In this document: piece by piece, positions 38,566 through 46,879 of the stretch
Layout: every line of letters begins with the position of its first letter
Numbering within the stretch: the first letter of the stretch is position 1
Assembly: GCF_013389455.1 (NCBI RefSeq)
Contig: NZ_CP058278.1
Location: forward strand, 2,542,001-2,606,000
DNA from: Flavobacterium inviolabile
Lineage (GTDB): Bacteria > Bacteroidota > Bacteroidia > Flavobacteriales > Flavobacteriaceae
Length of the DNA: 64,000 nt
Direction: 5' to 3'
Program-made: the position numbers and the translations under genes
The notes under the pieces: generated by a model
Databases searched by the model: none
Told to the model about the DNA's origin: nothing
Seen by the model: only the letters and a program-made list of their open reading frames with translations

Positions 38566-38952
38566 TTAAACGACAGGATTGGTTACCGATATGATGCGCA
38601 GTGATTTTATTCCGGCAGGCATTTCCCAATCTACTTCGTCATTCTCTTTAAATCCTATCAGTGCGATACTTAACGGAGCGATTACAGAAACTTTCCCTTC
38701 CTTAATGTTTGATAATTGCGGCAGTACAATCTGAATTTTCATGCGTTGTTTTGCCTTAGTGTCTTCAATTTCTACAAAAGAGTTGATTCTGACAATATTA
38801 TCGGCTACAATATCATCTTTGTTCACGATAGCACGATCCAATTCATTTGACAGCTGCATGATTTCTTTTGCACTTTTATTGTCGCCGCTATTTTTTGTCA
38901 ACTCACGAAGTAGTTGATAGTCGGTCAATGATAAAACGGGTATTGGTTTCAT
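38566..38952 (-). CDS. GreA/GreB C-terminal domain protein (Rnk-like)
   Basis: A 128-residue cytoplasmic protein. The N-terminal helical part (LTDYQLLRELTK...LSNELDRA) is short, and the C-terminal half matches the GreA/GreB C-terminal FKBP-like fold: IVRINSFVEIED, VSVIAPLSIALIGFKENDEVDWEMPAG. This is the length and layout of Rnk-type regulators that bind RNA polymerase, in contrast to GreA with its long coiled-coil. It starts 12 bases after the glutamate-synthase-like gene and is cotranscribed with it. The role in transcription is inferred from fold. Confidence 0.85.
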   Translation of the reverse strand: MKPIPVLSLTDYQLLRELTKNSGDNKSAKEIMQLSNELDRAIVNKDDIVADNIVRINSFVEIEDTKAKQRMKIQIVLPQLSNIKEGKVSVIAPLSIALIGFKENDEVDWEMPAGIKSLRIISVTNPVV

Positions 38953-38964
38953 AACTTTTATCTT

Positions 38965-40533
38965 TTAAAAATTTGACATTTCTTTTTTGCTGTTGTGATC
39001 CTGCAGCTTTCCTTTAAAATAAAGGTCTGCAAAACTGCGGTTGGCACTGCCTTCCGTTCTTCTGAAAAATACGGCTGGCGTAATCTCTTTCGGTTTTTCA
39101 AATCCGCAGGCACCGATAAATTCACTCAGGGCTTTCATGGTATTTTTATGGAAATTGGCAACACGTACGCTCTTGTCGGTAATATCAATTCCCTTGTATA
39201 ACGCTTTATCCTGCGTGGCAATCCCTACCGGACATTTACCGCTGTCGCATTGCAATGCCTGAATACAGCCTAATGAGAACATCATTCCGCGGGCGCTATA
39301 ACAGGCATCGGCACCCAAAGCAAACGCTTTTGCAAGGTCGAATGCCGAAATGATTTTCCCGGCTGCCAGAATTTTAACCTGTTCGCGAATACCGTAGGTT
39401 TTTAGAGTGGAACTCACAAACACCAAAGCATCAGAAAGGGCCATACCCATATAATCGATAAACTCCAAAGGTGCTGCCCCGGTTCCGCCTTCTGCTCCGT
39501 CAACGGTAATAAAGTCAGGGAAAATGCGGGTTTCCATCATGGCTTCCACGATATTGATAAACTCATCCTGACGTCCGATACAGATCTTGAATCCTACCGG
39601 TTTCCCATTGGAAAGCTGACGCAGCTGGTTTATAAAATACATCAGTTCAATAGCATTGCTAAAAGCGGTATGTGCCGATGGCGAGTGTACCGTAGTGTAC
39701 GGTTCGATACTTCTGATCTTTGCAATTTCTGGAGTGTTTTTCTCAGCCGGCAGTAAACCGCCATGTCCCGGTTTTGCCCCTTGTGACAGTTTTAATTCCA
39801 CCATTTTAACTTCCGGATAGGTAGCTCTTTCGGCAAACAATTCATTTGAAAAACTGCCATCCAGATTACGGCAGCCGAAATATCCGGTTCCGATCTGCCA
39901 GATCAGATCACCACCCTGTAAATGGTAATCACTGATACCACCTTCGCCGGTATTATGGGCAAAATTCCCCATTTTGGCTCCTTTGTTCAACGAGGTAACG
40001 GCAGTTTTGCTCAATGCCCCGTAACTCATGGCGCTGATGTTTAAAATGCTGGCACTATACGGTTGCAGGCACTGGGTATTACCAATGGTAACCCTGAAAT
40101 CTTTTTCGTTTGCTTTTTTGGGATATATCGAATGGGCTGCCCACTCATAGCCAATGCGGTTCGGATCATCCTGCATTCCAAAAGAAATGGTTTGCTTTTC
40201 GTTTTTAGCACGCTGGTACACAATGGAACGCTGCCTGCGGTTAAATGGTTTTCCGTCCAGTTCTCCTTCAAAGAAATACTGTCTGAATTCCGGGCGAACG
40301 GATTCAAAAAGATAACGCATCCGTCCTACCAGCGGGTAGTTACGGCGAATAGAATGCTTGGACTGAAAGGTATCAACTGCAATAACCGCAAGAATAGCAA
40401 TAGGAATTAAAAGGACTTCCCAGGCGATATTGTGGAATTGAACAAGATACAATCCTGTTAAAAGTAACAAAATAGTGACGAACCAGATAATTTGGCGTGC
40501 AACCAACGTTGCAAAAAACTTTTTAGATGTCAT
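38965..40533 (-). CDS. FMN-binding glutamate synthase family protein
   Basis: A 522-residue protein. The N-terminus has two hydrophobic membrane segments (about 10-48). The rest is the glutamate synthase FMN/FeS barrel, with LNISAMSYGALSKTAV, GGISDYHLQGGDLIWQIGTGYFGCR, the FMN-site region TVDGAEGGTGAAPLEF and the Cys cluster CDSGKCPVGIATQ near 430. It lacks the glutamine amidotransferase and central domains of true GltB, so it cannot by itself use glutamine. Members are common and membrane-linked, but their reaction is uncertain. Confidence 0.9.
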   Translation of the reverse strand: MTSKKFFATLVARQIIWFVTILLLLTGLYLVQFHNIAWEVLLIPIAILAVIAVDTFQSKHSIRRNYPLVGRMRYLFESVRPEFRQYFFEGELDGKPFNRRQRSIVYQRAKNEKQTISFGMQDDPNRIGYEWAAHSIYPKKANEKDFRVTIGNTQCLQPYSASILNISAMSYGALSKTAVTSLNKGAKMGNFAHNTGEGGISDYHLQGGDLIWQIGTGYFGCRNLDGSFSNELFAERATYPEVKMVELKLSQGAKPGHGGLLPAEKNTPEIAKIRSIEPYTTVHSPSAHTAFSNAIELMYFINQLRQLSNGKPVGFKICIGRQDEFINIVEAMMETRIFPDFITVDGAEGGTGAAPLEFIDYMGMALSDALVFVSSTLKTYGIREQVKILAAGKIISAFDLAKAFALGADACYSARGMMFSLGCIQALQCDSGKCPVGIATQDKALYKGIDITDKSVRVANFHKNTMKALSEFIGACGFEKPKEITPAVFFRRTEGSANRSFADLYFKGKLQDHNSKKEMSNF

Positions 40534-40611
40534 GATAAATAAGCAAAAGCGTCCGACAGATCTTTCTATCGAATTAAATTAATTTACTGTATAAAGTTTG
40601 AAAGGAATGTA

Positions 40612-40651
40612 CCCGCGTATATATAAAAAAGAAAAAACTGTTATATACGGG
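40612..40651 (-). other. Long hairpin in the 5' region of the glutamate synthase-like gene
   Basis: CCCGCGTATATA (40612-40623) pairs with TATATACGGG (40642-40651) with a two-base bulge, around an A/G-rich loop. It lies about 80-120 bases before the ATG on the minus strand and may be part of the mRNA leader. Confidence 0.35.
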
Positions 40652-40653
40652 GT

Positions 40654-40755
40654 CTAATTAATGAAGGCTTTGTTGTGTGAAAATAGGACAGCCACACTGC
40701 GTTTCCTTGCAGAAAACAGTGGCCTGATTACCGTTAAAGTCTGATTGCTCAACAT
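40654..40755 (-). CDS. Possible 33-residue leader ORF
   Basis: Beginning with the first ATG downstream of a clear -7 element (40777-40784), this short frame (MLSNQTLTVIRPLF at its start) ends about 120 bases before the glutamate synthase-like gene. No family is recognised. A stretch within it can form GC-rich nested hairpins (GCCAC/GTGGC, CTGC/GCAG), so the transcript may act as RNA and not code for protein. Confidence 0.25.
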   Translation of the reverse strand: MLSNQTLTVIRPLFSARKRSVAVLFSHNKAFIN

Positions 40756-40776
40756 AGCTGGTATATTTACACAGCG

Positions 40777-40784
40777 CAAAGGTA
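40777..40784 (-). promoter_or_regulatory. -7 element of a transcript leading toward the glutamate synthase-like gene
   Basis: TACCTTTG on the minus strand, exact TAnnTTTG. The predicted transcript would have a leader of about 235 bases before the ATG at 40533. Confidence 0.55.
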
Positions 40785-40805
40785 GCTAATTTTTTTAGAT
40801 AAGCA

Positions 40806-41363
40806 TCATTTCCATTTAATATTGCAGCCCAAACTGGGTTTTTGTTCCGGATTGATAACCCGGTTGTAAATAACACCGTCTATTGCGCCTCTTAAATCGC
40901 TGCCACTTAGCGGAATTCCGTTGGCCGGTCTGCTGTCGTCCAGCTGTCCGCGGTACACCAATCTGTCCAGGTTGTCAAATAGATAAAAATCCGGCGTACA
41001 GGCAGCATCATAATTTCTGGCAGCAAGCTGGTTCTCATCATACAGGTATGGAAACTCAAACTTATTCTCAAAAGCAAATTCCGTCATCAGCTCCGGAGCA
41101 TCCTGCGGATAATTCACCACATCATTACTGGATATGGCAATAAAACCGATACCCTGAACGCGATAGTCATTAGCAATGCGGACAACTTCGTCGATAACAT
41201 GATGTACAAAAGGGCAGTGGTTACAGATAAACATGACTACGGTGCCCTTTTCTCCTTTTAAATCGGAGAAGGAATAATAAGCCGCTGCCGAATTGGTATC
41301 TTTTAAATAAAATTCAGGTGCTATGGTTCCAAGCGGTAACATGTTTGACGGAGTACGTGCCAT
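40806..41363 (-). CDS. Thioredoxin-like (AhpC/TSA) family protein
   Basis: A 185-residue protein without a signal peptide. It has the thioredoxin fold with the active-site motif MFICNHCPFVHHVIDE (CxxC at about 47-50), followed by IGFIAISSNDV and CTPDFYLFDN with the conserved cis-Pro. CNHCPF is typical of a peroxiredoxin-like thioredoxin subfamily of unknown partner. Predicted thiol-disulfide or peroxide reductase in the cytoplasm. The gene faces away from the tRNA-binding protein gene, and its own stop lies just inside the region carrying the next -7 element. Confidence 0.87.
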   Translation of the reverse strand: MARTPSNMLPLGTIAPEFYLKDTNSAAAYYSFSDLKGEKGTVVMFICNHCPFVHHVIDEVVRIANDYRVQGIGFIAISSNDVVNYPQDAPELMTEFAFENKFEFPYLYDENQLAARNYDAACTPDFYLFDNLDRLVYRGQLDDSRPANGIPLSGSDLRGAIDGVIYNRVINPEQKPSLGCNIKWK

Positions 41364-41423
41364 TTGTAAAATGTAGTATAATTATTAAAAGAGTTAAAGA
41401 TAAATAAATGTAAAATGATTTGC

Positions 41424-41431
41424 TAATTTTG
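41424..41431 (+). promoter_or_regulatory. -7 element of the tRNA-binding protein gene
   Basis: TAATTTTG, exact TAnnTTTG, 25 bases before the ATG at 41457. No clear -33 TTG. Confidence 0.45.
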
Positions 41432-41456
41432 GAAAACGAATAGTTTAAAATTAATT

Positions 41457-41801
41457 ATGGAACAAGAAACAATAAGCTGGGGTGATTTTGAAAAAGTAGA
41501 AATGAGAGTGGGTACCATACTGGAAGTCAATGATTTTCCGGAAGCCCGAAAACCGGCCTTTCAGTTAACGATCGATTTCGGAGCAGTAATAGGTATCCGC
41601 AAATCGTCTGCACAAATTACCAAACGATATACAAAAGACGTTTTAATAGGAAGACAAATTGTAGCTGTGGTTAATTTCCCTAAAAAACAAATTGGAAAAT
41701 TCATGAGCGAGTGCCTCGTTTTAGGCGCGGTTCCCGAAGAGGGAGATGTTATTTTACTGGCTCCGGATTTTAAAGTTGAAAACGGTTCCAGAATAGCGTA
41801 A
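41457..41801 (+). CDS. CsaA-like tRNA-binding domain protein
   Basis: A 114-residue single-domain OB-fold protein. EKVEMRVGTILEV, KPAFQLTIDFG, SSAQITKRYT and VLGAVPEEGDVILLAPD are the tRNA-binding domain signature shared with the C-terminus of MetG, with the length of CsaA. CsaA has been reported as an export-related chaperone that also binds tRNA. The cytoplasmic role here is inferred. Single-gene unit with its own -7 element and a bidirectional terminator. Confidence 0.9.
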   Translation: MEQETISWGDFEKVEMRVGTILEVNDFPEARKPAFQLTIDFGAVIGIRKSSAQITKRYTKDVLIGRQIVAVVNFPKKQIGKFMSECLVLGAVPEEGDVILLAPDFKVENGSRIA

Positions 41802-41805
41802 TATA

Positions 41806-41839
41806 AAAGGGAGTAGTTTAGGCTCCCTTTAATTTTTTA
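41806..41839 (+). terminator. Terminator between convergent csaA-like and YeiH-like genes
   Basis: AAAGGGAG (41806-41813) pairs with CTCCCTTT (41823-41830), followed by AATTTTTT. A-rich bases before the stem may allow function in both directions. Confidence 0.8.
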
Positions 41840-41848
41840 TAGTCTTCA

Positions 41849-42793
41849 CTAAGCAATGGTATTCACAATAACCACAAGCGATACTACGGATATAAAAAGC
41901 CATAACAGGACACCCTGAGCCAAAGGTTTTATACCGGCTTTTTTCAGTGATTCTTTTGTTAATCCGGCTCCGATCAGGAACAGGGTTATTGTCAGTCCTT
42001 TTTTTGCCAGCATGACAATGACTTCGTTTATTGGCTGGAAAGCGGGAAAATAGCTGTTGAAAAGCATGGCCGCAATAAACAGGAAGATAAAATACGGAAC
42101 GGCTACCTTACTTTCCTTATTTTTAAAAACCAGTGCTGTTACAACCGAAACCGGTATGATCCATAAGGCACGTTGCAGTTTTACAGTAGTGGCTATCTGT
42201 AAGGCTTCGTCGCCAAACCGCTGGGCGGCTCCAACCACAGAACTGGTATCGTGAATGGCAATGGCACACCACATCCCAAATTGCGGCTGACTTAAATGAA
42301 AGACATGTCCCAACAGCGGAAAGACGAATAATGCTATTGAATTAAGGATAAAGATCGTTGCCAGAGAAACGGATATTTCTTCTTCTCCGGCTTTAACAAC
42401 CGGACTCAGGGCAGCAATGGCGCTTCCGCCGCAAATAGCGGTTCCGGAGGAAATTAAAAAACTGGTTTTCCGGTTAATCGCAAACAGCTTCCCGACAAGC
42501 AATCCGACGATCAATGTTGTAGTGATGGATACTATGGTGAAGAGAAAACCTTCCTTTCCGGTTTTGACCGCTTCGGTAATGTTCATTCCGAAACCCAGAC
42601 CCACCACCGAAAACTGCAATAATATCCTGGTGGCACTGTGGCTGAATTTCTGAAAAGGATTGCCCAGGAACAAAGTGAGCAGGAAACCCGACAATAAAGC
42701 TATTGGCGGTGAAAAGAAAGGGAAAAGACATAAAATGATAAAAATGCTGAAAAACAGTATTTTGATTTTGTTTTCTGGGCTGGTTGATTCCAT
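41849..42793 (-). CDS. YeiH-family (UPF0324) putative sulfate exporter
   Basis: A 314-residue inner-membrane protein with about ten hydrophobic segments and the family motifs GLGFGMNI (about 77-84), GTAICGGSAIAALSPVV (near the centre) and AIHDTSSVVGAAQRFGDEAL. The start at 42793 (MESTSPENK) is preferred over an upstream ATG at 42841, which would add a 16-residue tail not typical of the family. A LysR regulator gene lies directly upstream in the same direction; this pairing with YeiH is also found in other bacteria. Transport of sulfate or a related anion is the family proposal and is not shown here. Confidence 0.88.
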   Translation of the reverse strand: MESTSPENKIKILFFSIFIILCLFPFFSPPIALLSGFLLTLFLGNPFQKFSHSATRILLQFSVVGLGFGMNITEAVKTGKEGFLFTIVSITTTLIVGLLVGKLFAINRKTSFLISSGTAICGGSAIAALSPVVKAGEEEISVSLATIFILNSIALFVFPLLGHVFHLSQPQFGMWCAIAIHDTSSVVGAAQRFGDEALQIATTVKLQRALWIIPVSVVTALVFKNKESKVAVPYFIFLFIAAMLFNSYFPAFQPINEVIVMLAKKGLTITLFLIGAGLTKESLKKAGIKPLAQGVLLWLFISVVSLVVIVNTIA

Positions 42794-42859
42794 GATTTGT
42801 TTTGTTGTTTGTAAGCACAAAATTCGGAATATATACAGCACCAGACCAATGATAAATAG

Positions 42860-43765
42860 TTATAAGCTATAACTTCCGGTTATACTGTTTTGGGTAAACC
42901 GCATAAAGATTTCCGGGATGCGCTCCGTTTTTCCTTGTAAATGAGCGAAATAAAAAATGCGCTTGATGTCGAGGTCTTCAATGTCAATAACTTTAAATTC
43001 GCCGTTGACAATTTCTTTGCTAACGGCCGTAATGGACACAAAGGCAATACAATTGGAATTTGCCAGAAAGGATTTTATACTTTCGGTACTGCCCAAATGC
43101 ATAATAACATTCAGGTCTTTCAGGTGAACGGAATGCTTGCCCAGTTCGTGTAAAATAATATCAAGACTGCCGGAACCGGCTTCTCTTAATACCAGCGGTG
43201 TTTTTAAAAATTCCGCCATGCTGAGGTTGTCTTTGTCAGCCAGTTTTTGAGAAGTGTGCACAACGGCTACAATTTCATCCTTTAAAAAAGGCGTGTATTT
43301 TAAGGCTACATTTTTTGATTTTCCTTCCACAATTCCCAAAGCTACTTTTTTCTGGATAACGGCTTTTTCAATTTTTTCGGTATTGGCATTGATAAGCGAA
43401 ATCCGGATATCCGGAAAATGTCTGTAAAAATTAGCCAGAACGGGAGGAAGGATATACTGGCTTAGCGTGGTACTGGCGCCCAGCTGCAGTTCACCGGAAT
43501 GGCGTTCTTTTAAAAGACTTAAATCGAAATGGATCCTTTTGTAAATTTCAAAAATATCTTCCGAGTGATTGAAAAGCAGCTGCCCGGCTTCGGTTAATTC
43601 GATCTTATTGCCTTTTCTTTCAAACAAACGGATGTCAAATTCAGATTCCAGCTCTTTGATGTTTTTGGTAACGGCAGGCTGGGTAATGCATAACTCTTCG
43701 GAAGCTTTTGTAAAGCTCAGATGCCTGGCGACTGTATGAAAGATTTTTAAGCGGGTATCCGACAT
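42860..43765 (-). CDS. LysR-family transcriptional regulator
   Basis: A 301-residue regulator. The N-terminal winged helix-turn-helix is RLKIFHTVARHLSFTKASEELCITQPAVTKNIKELE (described by its parts: KASEEL, TQPAVTK; residues 4-40). An effector-binding periplasmic-like fold (about 90-295) follows. It is cotranscribed with, or followed by, the YeiH-like exporter 66 bases later and probably regulates it. The ligand is unknown. Confidence 0.92.
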   Translation of the reverse strand: MSDTRLKIFHTVARHLSFTKASEELCITQPAVTKNIKELESEFDIRLFERKGNKIELTEAGQLLFNHSEDIFEIYKRIHFDLSLLKERHSGELQLGASTTLSQYILPPVLANFYRHFPDIRISLINANTEKIEKAVIQKKVALGIVEGKSKNVALKYTPFLKDEIVAVVHTSQKLADKDNLSMAEFLKTPLVLREAGSGSLDIILHELGKHSVHLKDLNVIMHLGSTESIKSFLANSNCIAFVSITAVSKEIVNGEFKVIDIEDLDIKRIFYFAHLQGKTERIPEIFMRFTQNSITGSYSL

Positions 43766-43788
43766 GACTTCAATTTGGAGTAACTATT

Positions 43789-43796
43789 CAAAGATA
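43789..43796 (-). promoter_or_regulatory. -7 element of the LysR gene
   Basis: TATCTTTG on the minus strand, exact TAnnTTTG, 23 bases before the LysR ATG, in the gap after the DNA alkylation repair gene. Confidence 0.55.
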
Positions 43797-43810
43797 CGAC
43801 TTATAGTTTT

Positions 43811-44605
43811 TTATTTCAGAATACTTCGCCTTGCTTTTTTCAGGATATAGGCTGTTTCTTTAGAATTGTTTTCCTTTTCCCATTTTTTACAGAGGCTGAC
43901 CACAAATTCCGGTCTTGTTTTGGAAGCATCGTTAAGCCAGTTACCAACACTGTCGCGCACATATTTGGAAGTATCGGCTTTTAAAGGTTCCAATATGGGT
44001 AAGGCTAATTCCGGAGTTTCCTTTAACGCTTCGATATGTTTGCACCACACGCCTCTCGGCCTGATGGACTCACTGGCAAAACGCCGGATATATTCGTTTT
44101 CAGACCGGGTCCAGGGCGTTAGCAGTGTGATGGTTGTTTCCAGATTGTCAGTAATGTCCGGACGTATCGCCAGCCAGCTGAGTTCCCGTACCCCAAAATG
44201 ACGGTCGGAGGCAAAGACTTTCATCCGTTCCAGTTTTTCCGCTACTGTAGCCTCGTCTTTACCGACAAAGAATACTGCCCAGCAGCGCACAGTGTCCGAC
44301 GGATGTTGCGACAGCAGATCAAAAAGTGCCGTATCATTATGGATATAGCTTTGCGTTAACAGCCCTACACCAATAGCCTCATTGATGGTTGTGACCGTTT
44401 GCTTTTTTAAATTTGAAATGTCCGTCAGGATATCCTGTAAATAGGTCTTCCGGTTGTACTGTGTTAAAACGGTTTCCAACAGCTGCTTCTGGTTGATGGC
44501 CAGCCATTCGTTAAGGTTGGCCGATTCAATTTCGCCCTTGTTGAGCTGGTCTAAAATTGATGGCGGTATTGCGGCAATGGTCCGGGCTCCTTTTCTTGTT
44601 GTCAT
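43811..44605 (-). CDS. AlkD-like DNA alkylation repair protein
   Basis: A 264-residue all-helical protein with HEAT-like repeats. FGVRELSWLAIRPDI, TRSENEYIRRFASESIRPRG and YVRDSVGNWLNDASKTRPE carry the conserved Trp/Arg/Asp pattern of the AlkD DNA glycosylase superfamily that removes bulky alkylated bases without flipping. The gene overlaps the stop of the upstream peroxiredoxin gene by four bases (ATGA), so the two are translationally coupled and probably respond to the same stress. Whether the enzyme is catalytically active is not evident. Confidence 0.87.
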   Translation of the reverse strand: MTTRKGARTIAAIPPSILDQLNKGEIESANLNEWLAINQKQLLETVLTQYNRKTYLQDILTDISNLKKQTVTTINEAIGVGLLTQSYIHNDTALFDLLSQHPSDTVRCWAVFFVGKDEATVAEKLERMKVFASDRHFGVRELSWLAIRPDITDNLETTITLLTPWTRSENEYIRRFASESIRPRGVWCKHIEALKETPELALPILEPLKADTSKYVRDSVGNWLNDASKTRPEFVVSLCKKWEKENNSKETAYILKKARRSILK

Positions 44606-45240
44606 AACGCGGCTATTAGTTCTGAAATAACGATACGGTTCCGATAATCAGCATCGATAAAACGGTAGGCAATGCTGTTATCTTCGTTTATCACAAATAT
44701 AGCAGGAATAGGCAAAACAGCAGCAGCGGTATTGTTGAAATCCTGCAATTTAATTCCGAGGCTTTCATAATACGGAATAACAAAATCGGGTAGTGTAAAG
44801 GCAATGCCGGATTGTTTGGCAAGGTCGTTGTCTTTATCGGTAAAAATCTTAAAACCGAATGGATGCTCTTCCAGCAGTGCCGCATTATAAACAGGCATTT
44901 GGGGTGAAACGGCAATCAGTTCGGCTTCTTTTTCCAGTATAAGCGGATAGGCGTCCTGTAATGCTTTTAATTCCAGGTTGCAGTAAGGACACCAGGAACC
45001 TCTGAAAAAGGCAATAATCAGTTTTTTGCGTTGCTGCAGCCCGCTTAGCCAAACAGTTTCTCCTTTATAATCGAGCAGGGCTCCATCGGGAAAAGACGCT
45101 CCGGTTTTAAGAGCATTTTGGGTAATATTCCGGGATTTTAAACCGGCAATGGCTTCATTAAATGCGGCGATTACTTCCGGCGGCAGCTGAATGGCCAATT
45201 GCTTGTTGAGGGCTTCGATTTGCTCCTGTAAATGTTCCAT
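44602..45240 (-). CDS. Peroxiredoxin-like (AhpC/TSA) protein
   Basis: A 212-residue protein with an N-terminal helical segment (about 1-45) and then a thioredoxin fold. The active-site motif is FFRGSWCPYCNLELKAL (CPYC near 98-101), followed by VSPQMPVYNAALLE. Predicted to reduce peroxides or disulfides in the cytoplasm. It is first in a two-gene unit with an AlkD-like repair gene, and lies divergently next to an HxlR-type regulator that often responds to redox or electrophile stress; regulation by it is plausible but not shown. Confidence 0.87.
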   Translation of the reverse strand: MEHLQEQIEALNKQLAIQLPPEVIAAFNEAIAGLKSRNITQNALKTGASFPDGALLDYKGETVWLSGLQQRKKLIIAFFRGSWCPYCNLELKALQDAYPLILEKEAELIAVSPQMPVYNAALLEEHPFGFKIFTDKDNDLAKQSGIAFTLPDFVIPYYESLGIKLQDFNNTAAAVLPIPAIFVINEDNSIAYRFIDADYRNRIVISELIAAL

Positions 45241-45398
45241 AAGATTTGTTTTTTGTGTAAAAATCAGCTGTTTCAGTGAAACTCACAATACCGCACTTTT
45301 TTACCCCATAGGGTGGAAAAAGTCAACTTTTAAGAGTATCAGCGTAGTAGCTGTAAAAAAATAACGGCATATTTTTCACGGGATGTTTCCGCTACATT

Positions 45399-45428
45399 TT
45401 GTTTCGGTAATTCCTGTTTGTATTTTTG
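45399..45428 (+). promoter_or_regulatory. Promoter of the HxlR-type gene
   Basis: TTG (45399-45401), 19 bases, TATTTTTG (45421-45428): an exact match. It sets the start at the ATG at 45451. About 100 bases upstream is an imperfect palindrome ACCC-CATA-GGGT (45303-45314), which may be an operator serving the divergent genes. Confidence 0.75.
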
Positions 45429-45450
45429 TGATTCTCCGATACCGATTGTT

Positions 45451-45792
45451 ATGAAAACAAAAATCCGCATTACCGAAAATAAAATATGCCCGTTGGAAGA
45501 AGCTGTCAATACCATTAGCGGCAAATGGAAAATCCCGATTTTATGGCAAATGAATGAAGGAATGAAACGTCCCAGTGAATTTCTGAGGGGTATTGCCGTT
45601 GTGGACCGAAGGGTTTTAAACCAGCAGCTGAAGGAAATGGAAGAATGCGGGTTGATCCGGAAGGAATCATTTAACGAATTGCCGCCAAGGGTTGAATATA
45701 CTTTAACGGCTTTGGGCGACGAATTGGTAAAAGTACTGTGGAGCCTGAACGATTGGGGGAAAACACTGGTGGCAAACCGGGAGAAAATATAA
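45451..45792 (+). CDS. HxlR-family transcriptional regulator
   Basis: A 113-residue winged helix-turn-helix protein. CPLEEAVNTISGKWKIPILW near the N-terminus holds the conserved sensing Cys, then RPSEFLRGI, VVDRRVLNQQLKEMEECGLI and PPRVEYTLTALG follow the HxlR/DUF24 pattern. An earlier in-frame start at 45418 falls inside the promoter and is not used. It sits opposite the peroxiredoxin/AlkD-like unit and is the most likely regulator of it, acting through a redox-sensitive cysteine as in relatives (inference). Confidence 0.92.
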   Translation: MKTKIRITENKICPLEEAVNTISGKWKIPILWQMNEGMKRPSEFLRGIAVVDRRVLNQQLKEMEECGLIRKESFNELPPRVEYTLTALGDELVKVLWSLNDWGKTLVANREKI

Positions 45793-45845
45793 TATAAAAG
45801 CATATTCCCCGTTACTTTCAGTATATTTTAATCCAGGCCCTACAG

Positions 45846-46778
45846 ATGTCGCCAAACAGACGATTACACATACTCTTTTTTTTAATTTTATTGGCGTTTG
45901 AGCAAAATGCCATTGCCCAGACCGATAGTACCTATATCGGTACGTTCAGCCAGGAATATTCCGGAAGGGTTTTTATTGCCAGAAAATACACTTCGCTGTC
46001 CCATGAAACAGGTAACGATAAAACGGATGAATACATGCCTAATAATCCTTTTGATATTGGTGCAGGCTTTAGCTGGGGCGGTTCGTCATTCAGTTTTAGC
46101 CACGGCTTTAATTTCCTGGCCGATCCGGAAAAGGGAAAAACCCGTTCGCTGGATTTACAATATCATTATTACGGGAAGAAAATAGTACTGGATTTCTTCG
46201 GACAGGATTATAAAGGGTTCTATCTGGAAGATACGAATAAGGAAAACATCATCGGGATGTATCCCGACATGCAGTTAACCAAAGTAGGGCTGTTCGGACA
46301 ATATGTTTTCAATGGTAATAAGTTTTCCTATCGATCGGCATTTGACCAGACGGAACGGCAGTTAAAGTCGGCAGGAAGTTTGTTACTGGGCGGTGGTATT
46401 TATTATACACGGGTTCGCGCCGAAACCTCTTTAGCATTCTATAAAGACCTTTACCAGGTTGGACCCAGTATCGGCTATGCCTATACATGGGTTATTAACC
46501 GTCATTTTTTTCTGACGGGCTCTGTAACTCCCGGTTTGACGGTAGGGTTTAAAAATATAAACGATACGTTAATCTGGAATCCGAGTGTCTTTTTCAGATC
46601 CGCATTCGGTTATAATGCCGACAGCTGGTCGCTTAACGCATCCTTTTTGCTTAACAAGCTTTATGTGAGTTATAAGGATGATAACCACATCAGCCTTAAT
46701 TCCGGAAATTTCCAGTTTACTTTTATCAAACGTTTTGACAGTAATTCGCGGATACTTAAAAAAATACCAAGATTTTAA
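45846..46778 (+). CDS. DUF4421 family outer-membrane beta-barrel protein
   Basis: A 310-residue protein with a signal peptide (cleavage near NAIA-QTD, residue 25). Its mature part alternates hydrophobic and polar residues as beta-barrel strands do, with FDIGAGFSWGGSSFSFS near 75-91 and LLLGGGIYYTR in the centre. This matches DUF4421, a Bacteroidota family without a known function. It starts 53 bases after the HxlR stop. The long C-terminal end (KRFDSNSRILKKIPRF) ends in Phe. Confidence 0.8.
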   Translation: MSPNRRLHILFFLILLAFEQNAIAQTDSTYIGTFSQEYSGRVFIARKYTSLSHETGNDKTDEYMPNNPFDIGAGFSWGGSSFSFSHGFNFLADPEKGKTRSLDLQYHYYGKKIVLDFFGQDYKGFYLEDTNKENIIGMYPDMQLTKVGLFGQYVFNGNKFSYRSAFDQTERQLKSAGSLLLGGGIYYTRVRAETSLAFYKDLYQVGPSIGYAYTWVINRHFFLTGSVTPGLTVGFKNINDTLIWNPSVFFRSAFGYNADSWSLNASFLLNKLYVSYKDDNHISLNSGNFQFTFIKRFDSNSRILKKIPRF

Positions 46779-46821
46779 ATGTTTCAAAAGCCGGATGTAT
46801 AGGATCGGTTAAACAGAACGA

Positions 46822-46870
46822 ATCTGCCGGTATTATTTTGGGCAATGAAACCAAAATAATACCGGCAGAT
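46822..46870. repeat. Perfect 20-bp inverted repeat between convergent genes
   Basis: Arm 46822-46841 is the exact reverse complement of arm 46851-46870, with a nine-base loop. Neither side has a T-run of the normal terminator type. It lies between the DUF4421 gene and mgtA and may be a factor-independent stop in both directions or a nuclease barrier. Confidence 0.8.
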
Positions 46871-46879
46871 TACAGTATC

